DNA from: Chryseobacterium nepalense
GTDB taxonomy: Bacteria > Bacteroidota > Bacteroidia > Flavobacteriales > Weeksellaceae
NCBI RefSeq assembly: GCF_023195755.1
Contig: NZ_CP096203.1
Location: forward strand, 3,224,001-3,288,000
Length of the DNA: 64,000 nucleotides
Direction of reading: 5' to 3'
The position numbers and the translations under genes are program-made. Shown piece by piece: positions 1 to 8,886 of this stretch (positions are counted from its first letter, which is position 1; each line of letters begins with the position of its first letter). A model generated the notes under the pieces. The model had not been told where the DNA came from. It ran no database searches and was given only the letters and a program-made list of their open reading frames with translations.

Positions 1-844
1 CGAAACGACAGGTATCACAGATGAATTCTTCAACTTCTCCCCACTGATCCTTTCTTGCGGTAACTCTTATAATTTCATCACCTTTCATCCAAACGGTAGC
101 TTTTCCTGAACATTTTTCGCAGTTACAGGTAGCGTTCATTGGTTTTGTGAACCATACTCTGCTGGCAAAACGAGCTGTTCTGTCGGTTAATGCTCCTACC
201 GGACAAACATCAATTACGTTTCCGATAAAATCATTGTCTAATGCTTTATTTAAATAAGTAGAAATTTCTGCGTGATCTCCTCTGAAAAGAATTCCGTGCT
301 CTCTTTGACCTGTTAACTGGTTTGCAGCCAATACACATCTTGCGCACAGGATGCAACGGTCCATATTCAGTTTGATATGTGGGCCAAGATCATCTGCATC
401 ATAGGTATTTCTTTCAAACTCAGTTCTTGTTTCAGGGTTTCCGTATTCATAACCCAGATCCTGAAGGTGGCATTCTCCTGCCTGATCACAAACAGGGCAA
501 TCCAGCGGGTGATTTACCAGCAAGAATTCGGTAACTGCTTTTCTTCCTTCCTGAGCCTTTTCCGAGGTAAGGTTTTTTACTTCCATACCATCCATTACAT
601 TTGTTCTGCAGCTTGCAACCAATTTCGGCATAGGACGCGGATCTGCTTCAGACCCTTTAGAAACTTCCACAAGGCAGGTTCTGCATCTTCCCCCACTGGT
701 TTCCAATTTGCTGTAGTAGCACATTGCAGGAGGTACAGATTTTCCGCCGATTTGTCTTGCCGCTTCCAGGATGGAAGTTCCGGGCAACACTTCGGTAGTT
801 TGTCCGTCTATAGTTATTTTAAATTTTTTAACCTCTTCGCTCAT
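1..844 (-). CDS. nuoG: NADH-quinone oxidoreductase subunit G (N-terminal part, cut by window edge)
   Basis: The peripheral-arm iron-sulfur subunit of respiratory complex I; it passes electrons from the NuoEF NADH module towards quinone. The 281 visible codons run from an ATG at 842-844 to the window edge. They show an N-terminal ferredoxin-like 2Fe-2S domain with the CYYSKLETSGGRCRTC pattern, the HPLDCPVCDQAGEC segment, and a 4Fe-4S segment with CILCARC. A CNCEKC pair follows near residue 240, as expected at the start of the molybdopterin-oxidoreductase-like part. The rest of the gene lies outside the window. It is downstream of nuoF in the same leftward operon but separated from it by the gene at 887-1711. 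Family identity is secure from motifs and context. Confidence 0.95.
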   Translation of the reverse strand, partial: MSEEVKKFKITIDGQTTEVLPGTSILEAARQIGGKSVPPAMCYYSKLETSGGRCRTCLVEVSKGSEADPRPMPKLVASCRTNVMDGMEVKNLTSEKAQEGRKAVTEFLLVNHPLDCPVCDQAGECHLQDLGYEYGNPETRTEFERNTYDADDLGPHIKLNMDRCILCARCVLAANQLTGQREHGILFRGDHAEISTYLNKALDNDFIGNVIDVCPVGALTDRTARFASRVWFTKPMNATCNCEKCSGKATVWMKGDEIIRVTARKDQWGEVEEFICDTCRF

Positions 845-886
845 ATTCTATGCTTTTCGCTTTTACTGTTCGAGCAGTAAGCTTTA

Positions 887-1711
887 TTAATTATACTTTT
901 TTGTATTAAATGTATATCCAATACCAAAATCTACTTCTCCGTACACAAAGTCCTGTGAAGCCTTATCCGGCTTATTATTCAGAGTTGTTTTAATATCCGG
1001 CATATTAATGTAACCCAATTTACCTTCTACCTGAACGACAACGTGTCTTATGGCAACCAGGCTTATCGCTCCTCTGATATCAGCACCGAATCCTGCAAGA
1101 TGAAATCTGTCACTTCTTTCATTTCCCATCAGCTTTACATTCGATTTTGGCAGCAGGGCGCCGATTCCGGCACCATAGCTCAGAAAAAGATCAATATTTT
1201 TTTTGTTCAAAACATTATGATACTTCTGAGCACCAATATTAATATAATTAAGACCGTCTGTATGTTCAAATGTTAATAATTTGGCATCACTTAAATCTAC
1301 TTTTCCGTTATGTACCAGTTCAGCATATTCAGGATTATTGATATATCCTTTAAAATCAACTGACTGATTCTGATCCATCACATATTTCATATGATCCATT
1401 CCTAACGTAATCCCCAGATTATCTTTAAGAAAATACGTGATTCTATAGTTCACCTGCGGAATTGTGATTGAGTTAGGTTTAAAATACACTCCCCAATCAA
1501 ATTTCGTTTGTCTATCGTGGGCAACAACATTATTCAGTTGAAAATCATATCCATCTCCTTTAAAATGAATATCCGATTTTGAATATACCGAATTGTTCCA
1601 CCCCCAAAATACCATTACTGATCCTTTTTTAAATGGATCCACATGATTTTCCTGGGCTTTCACACCCAGCGTTACTGCTAACCCAAGCAGTAATACACAC
1701 TTTTTTATCAC
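887..1711 (-). CDS. Predicted outer-membrane beta-barrel protein inside the nuo operon
   Basis: A 274-residue protein with a clear signal peptide (MIKKCVLLLGLAVTLGVKAQ) followed by alternating hydrophobic/polar stretches. The end, FGIGYTFNTKKYN, is the kind of terminal strand with an aromatic residue seen in outer-membrane barrels. Segments such as YRITYFLKDNLGITLGMDHM also fit beta strands. I do not recognise a named family or a known complex I role. It sits between nuoF (25 bases away) and nuoG (about 42 bases away) on the same strand, so it is probably cotranscribed with them. Outer-membrane localisation is inferred from the signal peptide and the strand pattern, not from a family match. 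Confidence 0.75.
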   Translation of the reverse strand: MIKKCVLLLGLAVTLGVKAQENHVDPFKKGSVMVFWGWNNSVYSKSDIHFKGDGYDFQLNNVVAHDRQTKFDWGVYFKPNSITIPQVNYRITYFLKDNLGITLGMDHMKYVMDQNQSVDFKGYINNPEYAELVHNGKVDLSDAKLLTFEHTDGLNYINIGAQKYHNVLNKKNIDLFLSYGAGIGALLPKSNVKLMGNERSDRFHLAGFGADIRGAISLVAIRHVVVQVEGKLGYINMPDIKTTLNNKPDKASQDFVYGEVDFGIGYTFNTKKYN

Positions 1712-1736
1712 CCTAATTTATTGTCTTAAAACAGGC

Positions 1737-3089
1737 CTAAACCGTCGGCGTCGGAATTGGATCCGCATAGTGAGCCAATCCGTAATTTTGTGTTAGACAC
1801 AATTCAGGATTTTTCACGTGCCATTCAAATTCATCTCTGAAATGACGTATTGCCGCCGCTACAGGCCATGCTGCCGCATCTCCCAATGGGCAGATTGTGT
1901 TACCTTCTATTTTTCTCTGAATATCCCAAAGCAAGTCGATGTCTTCCATCTTGCCTTGTCCATTTTCAATTTTCTTTAATATTTTATACATCCATCCCGT
2001 ACCCTCTCGGCATGGTGTACATTGTCCGCAACTTTCGTGATTATAAAATCTCGCTAAAGTCATGGTATGTTCTACGATACACTGGTCTTCATCCAATACG
2101 ATGAAACCTCCTGAACCCATCATGGTACCGGTAGCAAAACCACCATCTGCCAAAGATTCGTAGTTCATATATCTCGGTTCTCCGTTTACGGTTTTTAATA
2201 ATAAATTGGCAGGAACAATTGGAACTGAGCTTCCTCCAGGAATACAAGCTTTTAATTTTTTACCATCTTTAATCCCTCCACAATATTCATCTGAATAAAT
2301 GAATTCTTCAACGGTAATGGTCATGTCGATTTCATAAACTCCCGGCTTATTGATGTTTCCACAAGCTGAAATCAGTTTTGTACCTGTAGATCTGCCAACA
2401 CCAATTTTAGCATATTCGGCTCCGGTTATATCAATAATCGGAACAATTGCAGCAATAGATTCAACATTATTGACTACGGTTGGTCTTTCCCAAAGCCCTT
2501 TTACAGCAGGGAATGGCGGTTTCAGTCTTGGATTTCCTCTTTTCCCTTCAAGAGATTCCAGCAAAGCAGTTTCTTCACCACAGATATATGCTCCGGCACC
2601 TCTCTGAACATAGATTTCAAGATCGAACCCCGTTCCAAGAATATTTTTACCTAAAAATCCGGCAGCTTTTGCTTCTTCAATGGCTTCCTCTAAAATATCA
2701 GGAATCCATGAATATTCTCCTCTGATGTAGATGTAAGAAACATTAGAACCCAAACAATACGATGAGATCAGCATTCCTTCAATCAATACATGGGGAAGGA
2801 ATTCCATCAGATATCTGTCTTTGAATGTTCCCGGTTCAGACTCATCGGCATTTACTACCAGGTGTCTAGGGACACCTTCCGGTTTCGCCAAAAAGCTCCA
2901 TTTCATTCCTGTTGGAAATCCTGCTCCACCACGGCCACGAAGTCCTGAAGCTTTTACTTCTTCCAGAATTTCGTCCGGGGTCATTTTCAAGGCTTTTTCA
3001 GCTGCTGTGTAGCCTCCCTGTTTACGGTAGGTTTCAAAGTAGCGGATTCCTTCTATATGTGCGTCTTTAAGTAAAAGTTTTTTACTCAT
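1737..3089 (-). CDS. nuoF: NADH-quinone oxidoreductase subunit F
   Basis: The NADH-binding flavoprotein of complex I: it oxidises NADH through FMN and passes electrons to a 4Fe-4S cluster. The 450 residues match the family's usual length. The glycine-rich nucleotide/FMN loop GRGGAGFPTGMKW is at about residues 52-64, a second glycine-rich region with GAGAYICGEETALL is at about 163-176, and the cluster ligands CGQCTPCREG are near residue 355, with the later conserved cysteine in NTICPLGDAA. The gene follows nuoE in the operon, after a 68-base gap. The start ATG is the first in frame and gives the normal N-terminus. Identification is secure. Confidence 0.97.
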   Translation of the reverse strand: MSKKLLLKDAHIEGIRYFETYRKQGGYTAAEKALKMTPDEILEEVKASGLRGRGGAGFPTGMKWSFLAKPEGVPRHLVVNADESEPGTFKDRYLMEFLPHVLIEGMLISSYCLGSNVSYIYIRGEYSWIPDILEEAIEEAKAAGFLGKNILGTGFDLEIYVQRGAGAYICGEETALLESLEGKRGNPRLKPPFPAVKGLWERPTVVNNVESIAAIVPIIDITGAEYAKIGVGRSTGTKLISACGNINKPGVYEIDMTITVEEFIYSDEYCGGIKDGKKLKACIPGGSSVPIVPANLLLKTVNGEPRYMNYESLADGGFATGTMMGSGGFIVLDEDQCIVEHTMTLARFYNHESCGQCTPCREGTGWMYKILKKIENGQGKMEDIDLLWDIQRKIEGNTICPLGDAAAWPVAAAIRHFRDEFEWHVKNPELCLTQNYGLAHYADPIPTPTV

Positions 3090-3157
3090 TTTTTATTATG
3101 CTTTTAGCTATTGGCTTATGGCTTTTAGCTTTTATAATTATTTAAAAATTAACTCAA

Positions 3158-3667
3158 TTAGCCTAAATCAACCTGTCCTTCTCTGCAAAGGTCAAGAATT
3201 TCGTCTACTTTTTCTATTGTTAAATTTTCATGAAAGAATTTTCCAAGCTGCATCATCGGAGCATATCCACAAGCACCTAAACATTCAGCAGGCTTTAATG
3301 TGAACATTCCGTCTTCTGTAGTTTCTCCATCCTTAATATTCAGTTTTGTTCTGATGTGATTAAGGATTTTTTCACTTCCCGACACCATGCAGGGTCCCGT
3401 TCTGCAAACTTCCAAAACATATTTACCAACCGGTTTCATATTGAACATCGTATAGAAAGTTGCAACTTCATATACTTCAATTGGTTTAATACTCAATAAT
3501 TCTGCAACATAATCCATTACTGGAACGTCTAACCACCCACCGAATTCTTTCTGTGCCAAATGCAGTACAGGAATAAGCGCAGATTTTTGTCTTCCTTCTG
3601 GATATCTTGCGATCATTTTGTGTACCTGTACTAAACTTTCCGGTTTAAAAGCTATTGTTTCGCTCAT
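3158..3667 (-). CDS. nuoE: NADH-quinone oxidoreductase subunit E
   Basis: The 2Fe-2S thioredoxin-fold subunit that pairs with NuoF in the NADH dehydrogenase module. The 169-residue length is typical. The four cluster cysteines are visible as CRTGPC (about residues 88-93) and CLGACG (about 129-134). The N-terminal helical part contains the usual stretch for this family (QKSALIPVLHLAQKEFGG). The gene lies between nuoD (about 120 bases upstream in transcription) and nuoF, all leftward. Nothing is unusual apart from the gaps on both sides, which are longer than in many compact nuo operons. One gap contains a short direct repeat of CTTTTAGCT. Confidence 0.97.
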   Translation of the reverse strand: MSETIAFKPESLVQVHKMIARYPEGRQKSALIPVLHLAQKEFGGWLDVPVMDYVAELLSIKPIEVYEVATFYTMFNMKPVGKYVLEVCRTGPCMVSGSEKILNHIRTKLNIKDGETTEDGMFTLKPAECLGACGYAPMMQLGKFFHENLTIEKVDEILDLCREGQVDLG

Positions 3668-3788
3668 ATTTTATCTAAGATTAAAGAACATAGAAAAAAG
3701 AGAAAGACTCTGAGATTCGTGTTCTAAATTCAATTTTATATTGGGCGATGAAAGTCTTTTATCTTTCATCTATTTTCTAAATTCTGAT

Positions 3789-5012
3789 TTATGCATCTAA
3801 TTCTCCCGCAATAATATTCATACTACACATGGTTACAATCGCATCAGAAATTACAGAGCCTGTAATCATTTCAGGATAAGCCTGATAATAAATGAAGCAT
3901 GGTCTTCTGAAATGCAGTCTGTAAGGGCTTCTTCCACCATCACTTACCAGATAGAAACCTAATTCTCCGTTTCCTCCTTCTACAGCGTGGTAAACTTCAC
4001 CTTTAGGGACATCCGTTTCTCCCATTACAATTTTGAAATGGTAGATTAAAGCTTCCATTTTCTGATAGACATCAGCTTTTTCAGGAAGATAGAAATCAGG
4101 CACATCGGCGTGGAACGGACCTTCAGGAAGATTTTCGTATGCTTGTTTGATGATTTTAATGGATTCCCAGATCTCTTGTTGACGAACCATAAAACGGTCG
4201 TAAGTGTCTCCTGATGTTCCCACAGGGATAATGAAGTCGAAATCCTGATAAGATGAATAAGGCTGTGCAACTCTTACATCATAGTCTACGCCTGTAGCCC
4301 TTAAATTTGGACCTGTGAAACCATAGCTTAAAGCTCTCTCTGCAGAAATTGCTCCTGCTCCGATGGTTCTGTCCATAAAGATTCTGTTTCTTTCTAACAA
4401 TGTACAGAATTCTTTGAATCTTGGTGGAAAAGTTTTAAGGAAATCCTTAATTAACTCATGGAATTTAGGGGTGAAATCTCTTTCAAAACCTCCGATTCTT
4501 CCCATATTGGTTGTCATCCTTGCCCCGCAGATCTGTTCATACATATCATAGATTCTCTCTCTTTCGATGAACATATAGGTAAGACCTGTGATTGCTCCCG
4601 AATCCATTCCCGTTACACCATTACAGATCAGGTGATCTCCGATTCTTGCCAATTCCATTAAAATAACACGCATATAATCTACACGCTTTGGAACCTCAAC
4701 GCCAATCAGTTTTTCTACGGTCATGTGCCAACCTAAATTATTGATCGGAGCTGAACAGTAGTTCATACGGTCGGTAAGAGTTGTGATCTGAGAATAGTTT
4801 CTTCTTTCGGAAATTTTCTCAAATGCTCGGTGGATGTATCCAACGGTTTGTTCTGCGTGAAGAATCCTTTCTCCATCCATAGTAAGGATGTTCTGGAAAA
4901 TCCCGTGTGTCGCAGGGTGCGTAGGACCTAAATTGAGGGTGTACAATTGCCCGTCAATCTGCTCTTTGCTTTCGTATTGGTTGAGTATATTGGATAATGA
5001 GTTATCTTTCAT
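3789..5012 (-). CDS. nuoD: NADH-quinone oxidoreductase subunit D
   Basis: The 49-kDa-type subunit that lines the quinone site of complex I and descends from the nickel-iron hydrogenase large subunit. Recognisable features are LGPTHPATHGIFQ near the N-terminus, GYIHRAFEKISERR, the ERALSYGFTGPNLRATG region and the C-terminal PRLHFRRPCF-type segment (here SPYRLHFRRPCF). I chose the ATG at 5012 (MKDNSLSN...) because the 15 codons in front of it lie in the AT-rich repeat-like spacer and do not look like protein. That gives 407 residues, normal for the family. It lies between nuoC and nuoE. Confidence 0.96.
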   Translation of the reverse strand: MKDNSLSNILNQYESKEQIDGQLYTLNLGPTHPATHGIFQNILTMDGERILHAEQTVGYIHRAFEKISERRNYSQITTLTDRMNYCSAPINNLGWHMTVEKLIGVEVPKRVDYMRVILMELARIGDHLICNGVTGMDSGAITGLTYMFIERERIYDMYEQICGARMTTNMGRIGGFERDFTPKFHELIKDFLKTFPPRFKEFCTLLERNRIFMDRTIGAGAISAERALSYGFTGPNLRATGVDYDVRVAQPYSSYQDFDFIIPVGTSGDTYDRFMVRQQEIWESIKIIKQAYENLPEGPFHADVPDFYLPEKADVYQKMEALIYHFKIVMGETDVPKGEVYHAVEGGNGELGFYLVSDGGRSPYRLHFRRPCFIYYQAYPEMITGSVISDAIVTMCSMNIIAGELDA

Positions 5013-5020
5013 AATATATA

Positions 5021-5073
5021 ATTGATAATTGATAGGTGATAATTGATCATTAATCAATCATCATTAATCATTT
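5021..5073. repeat. AT-rich short-repeat spacer between nuoC and nuoD
   Basis: The spacer is made of repeated and inverted units of the type TTGATAATTGAT, TTGATCATTAATCAA and CATCATTAATCAT. A similar vocabulary (GATCAATAATGAATTGTGAA) forms the inverted repeat at 61689-61759. This is a low-complexity repeat; no function is assigned. Confidence 0.4.
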
Positions 5074-5079
5074 ATATTT

Positions 5080-5574
5080 TTATCTTCCGAACATTGCGTC
5101 GTCCTTATCGGTTCTTGTACCATCTTCCAGACGATATTCTTTCAGCATAGGGTGGTATCCAAGATCTTCCATATTAAGAATAGGTCTGAGATCCGGATGG
5201 CCTTTAAATTTAATTCCGAAGAAATCATAGGTTTCTCTTTCCATCCAGTTGGCTCCTGCGTAAAGGTCTACTAAGGAATCTACTTCTATATTTTCTCTGG
5301 ACATAAAGATTTTTAGACGCAGTCTGAAGTTGGTCATCATGTTGTGAAGGTGATATACTACTCCTATTTCTTTTTCAGGAAATTCCGGGTAATGGATTCC
5401 ACAAACATCGGTGAGGAAATTGATTTCCAATGTTGAGTCCTTCAGATAGTGAACTATTTTTTTCAGGTCTTCTTTTTTTACCTCAATTGTCAACATTCCA
5501 TAAGGCTCTGAACTTGAGATTACAGATTCCGGAAATTCCCTTGTGATTGCTTCTAATACAAATTCGTTTGTCAT
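5080..5574 (-). CDS. nuoC: NADH-quinone oxidoreductase subunit C
   Basis: The 30-kDa-type subunit of the complex I connecting module. The 164 residues contain the family signature around YDFFGIKFKGHPDLRPIL (about residues 116-133), where the ERE-x-YDFFGI motif is characteristic. The N-terminal half carries the ferredoxin-like fold typical of NuoC. It is a separate protein from NuoD here, unlike the fused nuoCD of enterobacteria. It starts 5 bases after nuoB ends, which supports translational coupling in the leftward operon. Confidence 0.96.
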   Translation of the reverse strand: MTNEFVLEAITREFPESVISSSEPYGMLTIEVKKEDLKKIVHYLKDSTLEINFLTDVCGIHYPEFPEKEIGVVYHLHNMMTNFRLRLKIFMSRENIEVDSLVDLYAGANWMERETYDFFGIKFKGHPDLRPILNMEDLGYHPMLKEYRLEDGTRTDKDDAMFGR

Positions 5575-5579
5575 TTCCG

Positions 5580-6140
5580 TTAGTTGCTTATGTTGTAAGA
5601 ATCTAATAGTTTTTGATATTCAGGCATATCTCTTCTTCTGATGCTTTCACTTTCTGCAAGAGCCTGAACCTGCATTACCCCTTCAATGATCTGTTCCGGT
5701 CTTGGAGGACATCCCGGAACGTATACATCCACAGGAATGATTTTGTCGATCCCCTGCAATACGGAATAGGTATCGAAAATACCTCCGCTGCACGCACAGG
5801 CACCAACGGATACTACCCATTTCGGCTCTGCCATTTGAGTATACACTTCTTTAAGCACGGGGCCTAATTTTTTTGATATCGTTCCGCAAACCATCAACAA
5901 ATCTGCCTGTCTTGGTGAGAAAGAGTTTCTTTCCATACCAAATCTTGAGGCATCATATGTTGGGTTGAGGGTAGCCATAAACTCGATACCACAACAAGAG
6001 GTTGCAAAAGGCAGCGGCCATAGAGAAAACTTTCTGGCCATCCCGATTACACTGCTCAGTTTCGTTGCGAAAAACCCTTCTCCTTCAAATCCTTCCGGAG
6101 CAGGTGCATCTGTTCTTATTATTGGTTTGTTATCTGACAT
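5580..6140 (-). CDS. nuoB: NADH-quinone oxidoreductase subunit B
   Basis: This subunit holds the terminal 4Fe-4S cluster N2, which reduces quinone. The cluster ligands are visible as the tandem cysteines in FATSCCGIEFM, the single cysteine in VGACACSGGIFD, and the VPGCPPRPEQI motif near the C-terminus. The ATG at 6140 (MSDNKPIIRTD) is preferred over the upstream in-frame ATG at 6173, because the intervening eleven residues are a lysine/leucine/asparagine stretch outside the family alignment. The resulting 186 residues are normal. It is the second gene of the operon. Confidence 0.96.
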   Translation of the reverse strand: MSDNKPIIRTDAPAPEGFEGEGFFATKLSSVIGMARKFSLWPLPFATSCCGIEFMATLNPTYDASRFGMERNSFSPRQADLLMVCGTISKKLGPVLKEVYTQMAEPKWVVSVGACACSGGIFDTYSVLQGIDKIIPVDVYVPGCPPRPEQIIEGVMQVQALAESESIRRRDMPEYQKLLDSYNISN

Positions 6141-6244
6141 TTTTTTAGATTTAAGATTTAATTTTAGATTCAAAATTACTGTTAATGTTAGCTTTAAAGT
6201 AAACTGAATTGTCTAAAACTGTCATTTAAAATTTCTATTCCTTT

Positions 6245-6616
6245 TTATTTATCCCAATCTAATGCACCGCGTTTCCAGACATAAAAAAATGCCATAAAAA
6301 AAATCGCCACAAACATGAGTACAGCTAAGAATCCTTCCATTCCGAATTCTCTGAAGTTCACTGCATACGGATAAAAAAATACGATTTCAATATCGAATAA
6401 TACAAACAGTACTGCTGTTAAAAAGTATTTAATTGAAAACGGTGTTCTTGCATTTCCTTCTACCGGGACTCCACATTCCCAGCTTTGGTTTTTCACAGAA
6501 TTTCCTTTTTTCTGTTTCGGACCTAAAAAATGTGCTCCAAGCAAAGAAATGGCTACGAAACCTATCGCAACACCTGCTTGTATAAGGATTGGAATATAAC
6601 TTTCAGGTAAATTCAT
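6245..6616 (-). CDS. nuoA: NADH-quinone oxidoreductase subunit A
   Basis: A small membrane subunit of complex I with three predicted transmembrane helices (about residues 8-28, 63-85 and 93-113). The 123 residues carry the family signature ENKQKxxxYECG-like loop as KGNSVKNQSWECGVPVEG, and FLTAVLFVLFDIEIVFFYPYA in the second helix. It is the first gene of the leftward nuo operon. The gap to nuoB is about 100 bases and contains no other gene. A -7-like box lies about 24 bases upstream of its start codon (6640-6647). Confidence 0.96.
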   Translation of the reverse strand: MNLPESYIPILIQAGVAIGFVAISLLGAHFLGPKQKKGNSVKNQSWECGVPVEGNARTPFSIKYFLTAVLFVLFDIEIVFFYPYAVNFREFGMEGFLAVLMFVAIFFMAFFYVWKRGALDWDK

Positions 6617-6639
6617 TTTTGCATTATTATCTCAATTTG

Positions 6640-6647
6640 CAAATTTA
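6640..6647 (-). promoter_or_regulatory. Candidate -7 box of the nuo operon
   Basis: On the minus strand this reads TAAATTTG, matching the Bacteroidetes -7 consensus TAnnTTTG. It is placed so that transcription would begin a short distance before nuoA. I do not see a TTTG at the usual 19-base spacing upstream, so this is half a promoter by sequence. Confidence 0.4.
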
Positions 6648-6736
6648 GGGAATAAACAAGAAAGCATGAAATTTATACCATTAAAAGTCTCATGAAAATG
6701 GATAAAACTTACAATTTAGAATCAATAAAAATAACG

Positions 6737-6913
6737 TTATTTCTTCATTTTTTTGATGAGAGAAAATGCCATGAAGGAAATGTACCCGAATAGAATGCTG
6801 GCATAAATGATATTTACGGCTGTGTCGGTTCTTTCATTTCCTGTTTGAAGAAAAAGATTGAAAACAACGAATCCTGCAATTAAAACTCCAAAAATAATAA
6901 GACGGATTTTCAT
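6737..6913 (-). CDS. Small two-helix membrane protein
   Basis: A 58-codon reading frame that starts at an ATG at 6911-6913 and ends with TAA. The product begins MKIRLIIFGVLIAGFVVFNL and ends in a lysine-rich tail, FSLIKKMKK. It has two hydrophobic segments (about residues 4-22 and 35-52) separated by a polar loop, QTGNERTDTAVN. This is a standard arrangement for a tiny inner-membrane protein. It lies between the start of nuoA and the end of the GNAT-like gene, on the same strand as both. I do not recognise a family. The clean composition and the well-placed charged tail argue that it is real rather than chance. Confidence 0.6.
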   Translation of the reverse strand: MKIRLIIFGVLIAGFVVFNLFLQTGNERTDTAVNIIYASILFGYISFMAFSLIKKMKK

Positions 6914-6944
6914 AATCTAATGGTGATTAATAGTTTTAAATAAA

Positions 6945-8072
6945 TTAAATAATGTCTAAAGAATATGTTCGTCTTCTTTTGTGATTCACGGGATTATAAT
7001 CCTGCCAAAGGAGTTGGATGCTTTTATTTTCTTCGAGCTCGGGATTGGTTTCAAGGTATTTTACTCCTTTTTTTCTGAAAAGTTTCCAGATTTCTTTAAA
7101 AATAATGGAAGTAACACCTCTTCGCTGATAATCAGGGTGAATTCCTATTAAATAAAAATTAGCCCGGTCGTTTTTCTTTCCTGCTTTCAGAAAATGCCAC
7201 CACCCGAAAGGCAAAAGTTTCCCTCCTGATTTTTGTAAAGCTGTGGAATAGGAAGGCATTGTAATAGCAAAAGCAATGAGCTGATCTGCATCATCCGCAA
7301 CACATACAATATAATCTTTATCAATCAGCTTAAAATATTTTTCCTTGTATGTTTTGCGCTGTTCATCGGAAATGGGAGTATAGGTGGACAAATGTTTATA
7401 GGTCTCGTCGAGAAGGTCAAACATAGGGTCCACATATTCAATGATTTCTTCTTTTGATTTGAAATTCAGGACTTTAAGTTTGTATTTTTGGGATATTAAT
7501 TCGTTGAATTTGTGAATTTTATCCGGGAGTATTTCCGGAAATTGAAGTTCAAATTCTACCCATTCCTTTTCTTTTGTTAAGCCTAATTTTTCAAGATGTT
7601 TTGGATAATATTCATGATTGTAAATTCCGATCATCGTTGCCAGCTTGTCAAATCCTAAAGTCAGCATTCCTGCTTTATCCAGGTTGGTAAAGCCCATAGG
7701 ACCTTCTATCTTATTGATTTTTTTTTCTTTAGCGTAGTTTATAGTGGTGTCTATTAGTGCTTTAGATACTTCAGGGTCGTCAATGAAATCTATCCATCCG
7801 AAACGGACTTTTCTGATGCCCAGTTCTTTTTCTTCTTTATGATTGATCATTACGGCAATCCTGCCAACAATTTTATTGTCTTTAAAAGCCAGAAACTGCT
7901 TCGCTTCAGAATACTGCATGGCGGGATTTTCGTTCGGATTCCAAATGTTGATCTCATCATTGATAAATGATGGGACATAGTAAGGATTGTTTTTATACAG
8001 ATCCATTGGAAATTTCACGAATTGCTTTAACTGATCCGGTGTTTTTACTTCAATTACTGAAATTGTAGACAT
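6945..8072 (-). CDS. GNAT-fold acetyltransferase-like protein
   Basis: A 375-residue protein. Its last ~120 residues look like a GNAT acetyltransferase domain, with an acetyl-CoA-loop-like segment IGIHPDYQRRGVTSIIFKEIW (R/Q-x-x-G-x-G/A type) around residues 308-328. The N-terminal half (INDEINIWNPNENP... and EGPMGFTNLDKAGML) is conserved in a Bacteroidetes family usually annotated only as an N-acetyltransferase-like protein, and the substrate is not known to me. It follows the small membrane protein on the leftward strand and ends 31 bases before it. It is probably a stand-alone housekeeping enzyme. Confidence 0.7.
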   Translation of the reverse strand: MSTISVIEVKTPDQLKQFVKFPMDLYKNNPYYVPSFINDEINIWNPNENPAMQYSEAKQFLAFKDNKIVGRIAVMINHKEEKELGIRKVRFGWIDFIDDPEVSKALIDTTINYAKEKKINKIEGPMGFTNLDKAGMLTLGFDKLATMIGIYNHEYYPKHLEKLGLTKEKEWVEFELQFPEILPDKIHKFNELISQKYKLKVLNFKSKEEIIEYVDPMFDLLDETYKHLSTYTPISDEQRKTYKEKYFKLIDKDYIVCVADDADQLIAFAITMPSYSTALQKSGGKLLPFGWWHFLKAGKKNDRANFYLIGIHPDYQRRGVTSIIFKEIWKLFRKKGVKYLETNPELEENKSIQLLWQDYNPVNHKRRRTYSLDII

Positions 8073-8175
8073 AGTTTTAAAGGCAAATTAATAAGCAAAT
8101 ATAACCAAATAAATGCTAAACTTTGGCACAGTTTTTACATCATATCGGGTGAAAATATATTATAAAGTTACTAAG

Positions 8176-8886
8176 ATGATAGGGTATTATATAATCATTG
8201 GGATTTCAATGCTTGTAAGCTGGTGGGTTTCATCAAGGCTCAAGTCGAAATTCGAATATTATTCAAAAGTGCATCTCCGGAACGGACTTTCCGGTAAGGA
8301 GGTGGCAGAAAAGATGCTGAGAGATAACGGAATTAATGATGTTCAGGTAATATCTGTTCCGGGACAATTAACAGACCACTACAATCCTGAAAATAAAACG
8401 GTAAATCTTTCAGAAGCTGTTTATATGCAGAGAAATGCTGCGGCAGCTGCAGTGGCAGCACATGAATGCGGACATGCTGTACAACACAAAGTAGGATATT
8501 CTATGTTGCAGCTTCGTTCGAAACTGGTACCTGTGGTACAGATAAGCTCAAATCTTATGCAGTTTGTGCTTATTGCGGGAATTATGATTATGGCTGCTAC
8601 GCAGTCTATTGAAAACCCGACAGGAAACCGTTTGGTTTTGGCCATAGGAGTGATCATGTTTGCATGTACAACGCTGTTTGCTTTTATTACTCTTCCTGTA
8701 GAATATGATGCGAGTAACAGGGCAATGAAATGGTTGAGAGATACCGGTACAGTAACCGCTGAAGAGTATGTAGGCGTAAAAGACAGTTTAAACTGGGCGG
8801 CCAGAACCTATGTGGTAGCTGCTGTTGGATCACTAGCTCAGCTTTTATACTGGGCATCACTGCTTATGGGAGGCAGAAGAGATTAA
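8176..8886 (+). CDS. YugP-type neutral zinc metallopeptidase (membrane)
   Basis: A membrane-bound metallopeptidase family related to Bacillus YugP. The zinc motif HECGH is at about residues 95-99 of the chosen protein, preceded by the SLSEAVYMQRNAAAAAVAA-type helix. There are four hydrophobic segments: the N-terminal one (GYYIIIGISMLVSWWV), two in the middle, and one at the C-terminus. I chose the ATG at 8176 because MIGYYIII is the usual start of the family; an upstream ATG at 8113 would add 21 residues without membrane or family character. The gene is convergent with the next one and their stop codons overlap by four bases. Confidence 0.85.
   Translation: MIGYYIIIGISMLVSWWVSSRLKSKFEYYSKVHLRNGLSGKEVAEKMLRDNGINDVQVISVPGQLTDHYNPENKTVNLSEAVYMQRNAAAAAVAAHECGHAVQHKVGYSMLQLRSKLVPVVQISSNLMQFVLIAGIMIMAATQSIENPTGNRLVLAIGVIMFACTTLFAFITLPVEYDASNRAMKWLRDTGTVTAEEYVGVKDSLNWAARTYVVAAVGSLAQLLYWASLLMGGRRD

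Noticed and set aside
377..880. 167-codon plus-strand frame opposite nuoG
   Set aside because: Antisense shadow of a clearly identified nuoG coding region.
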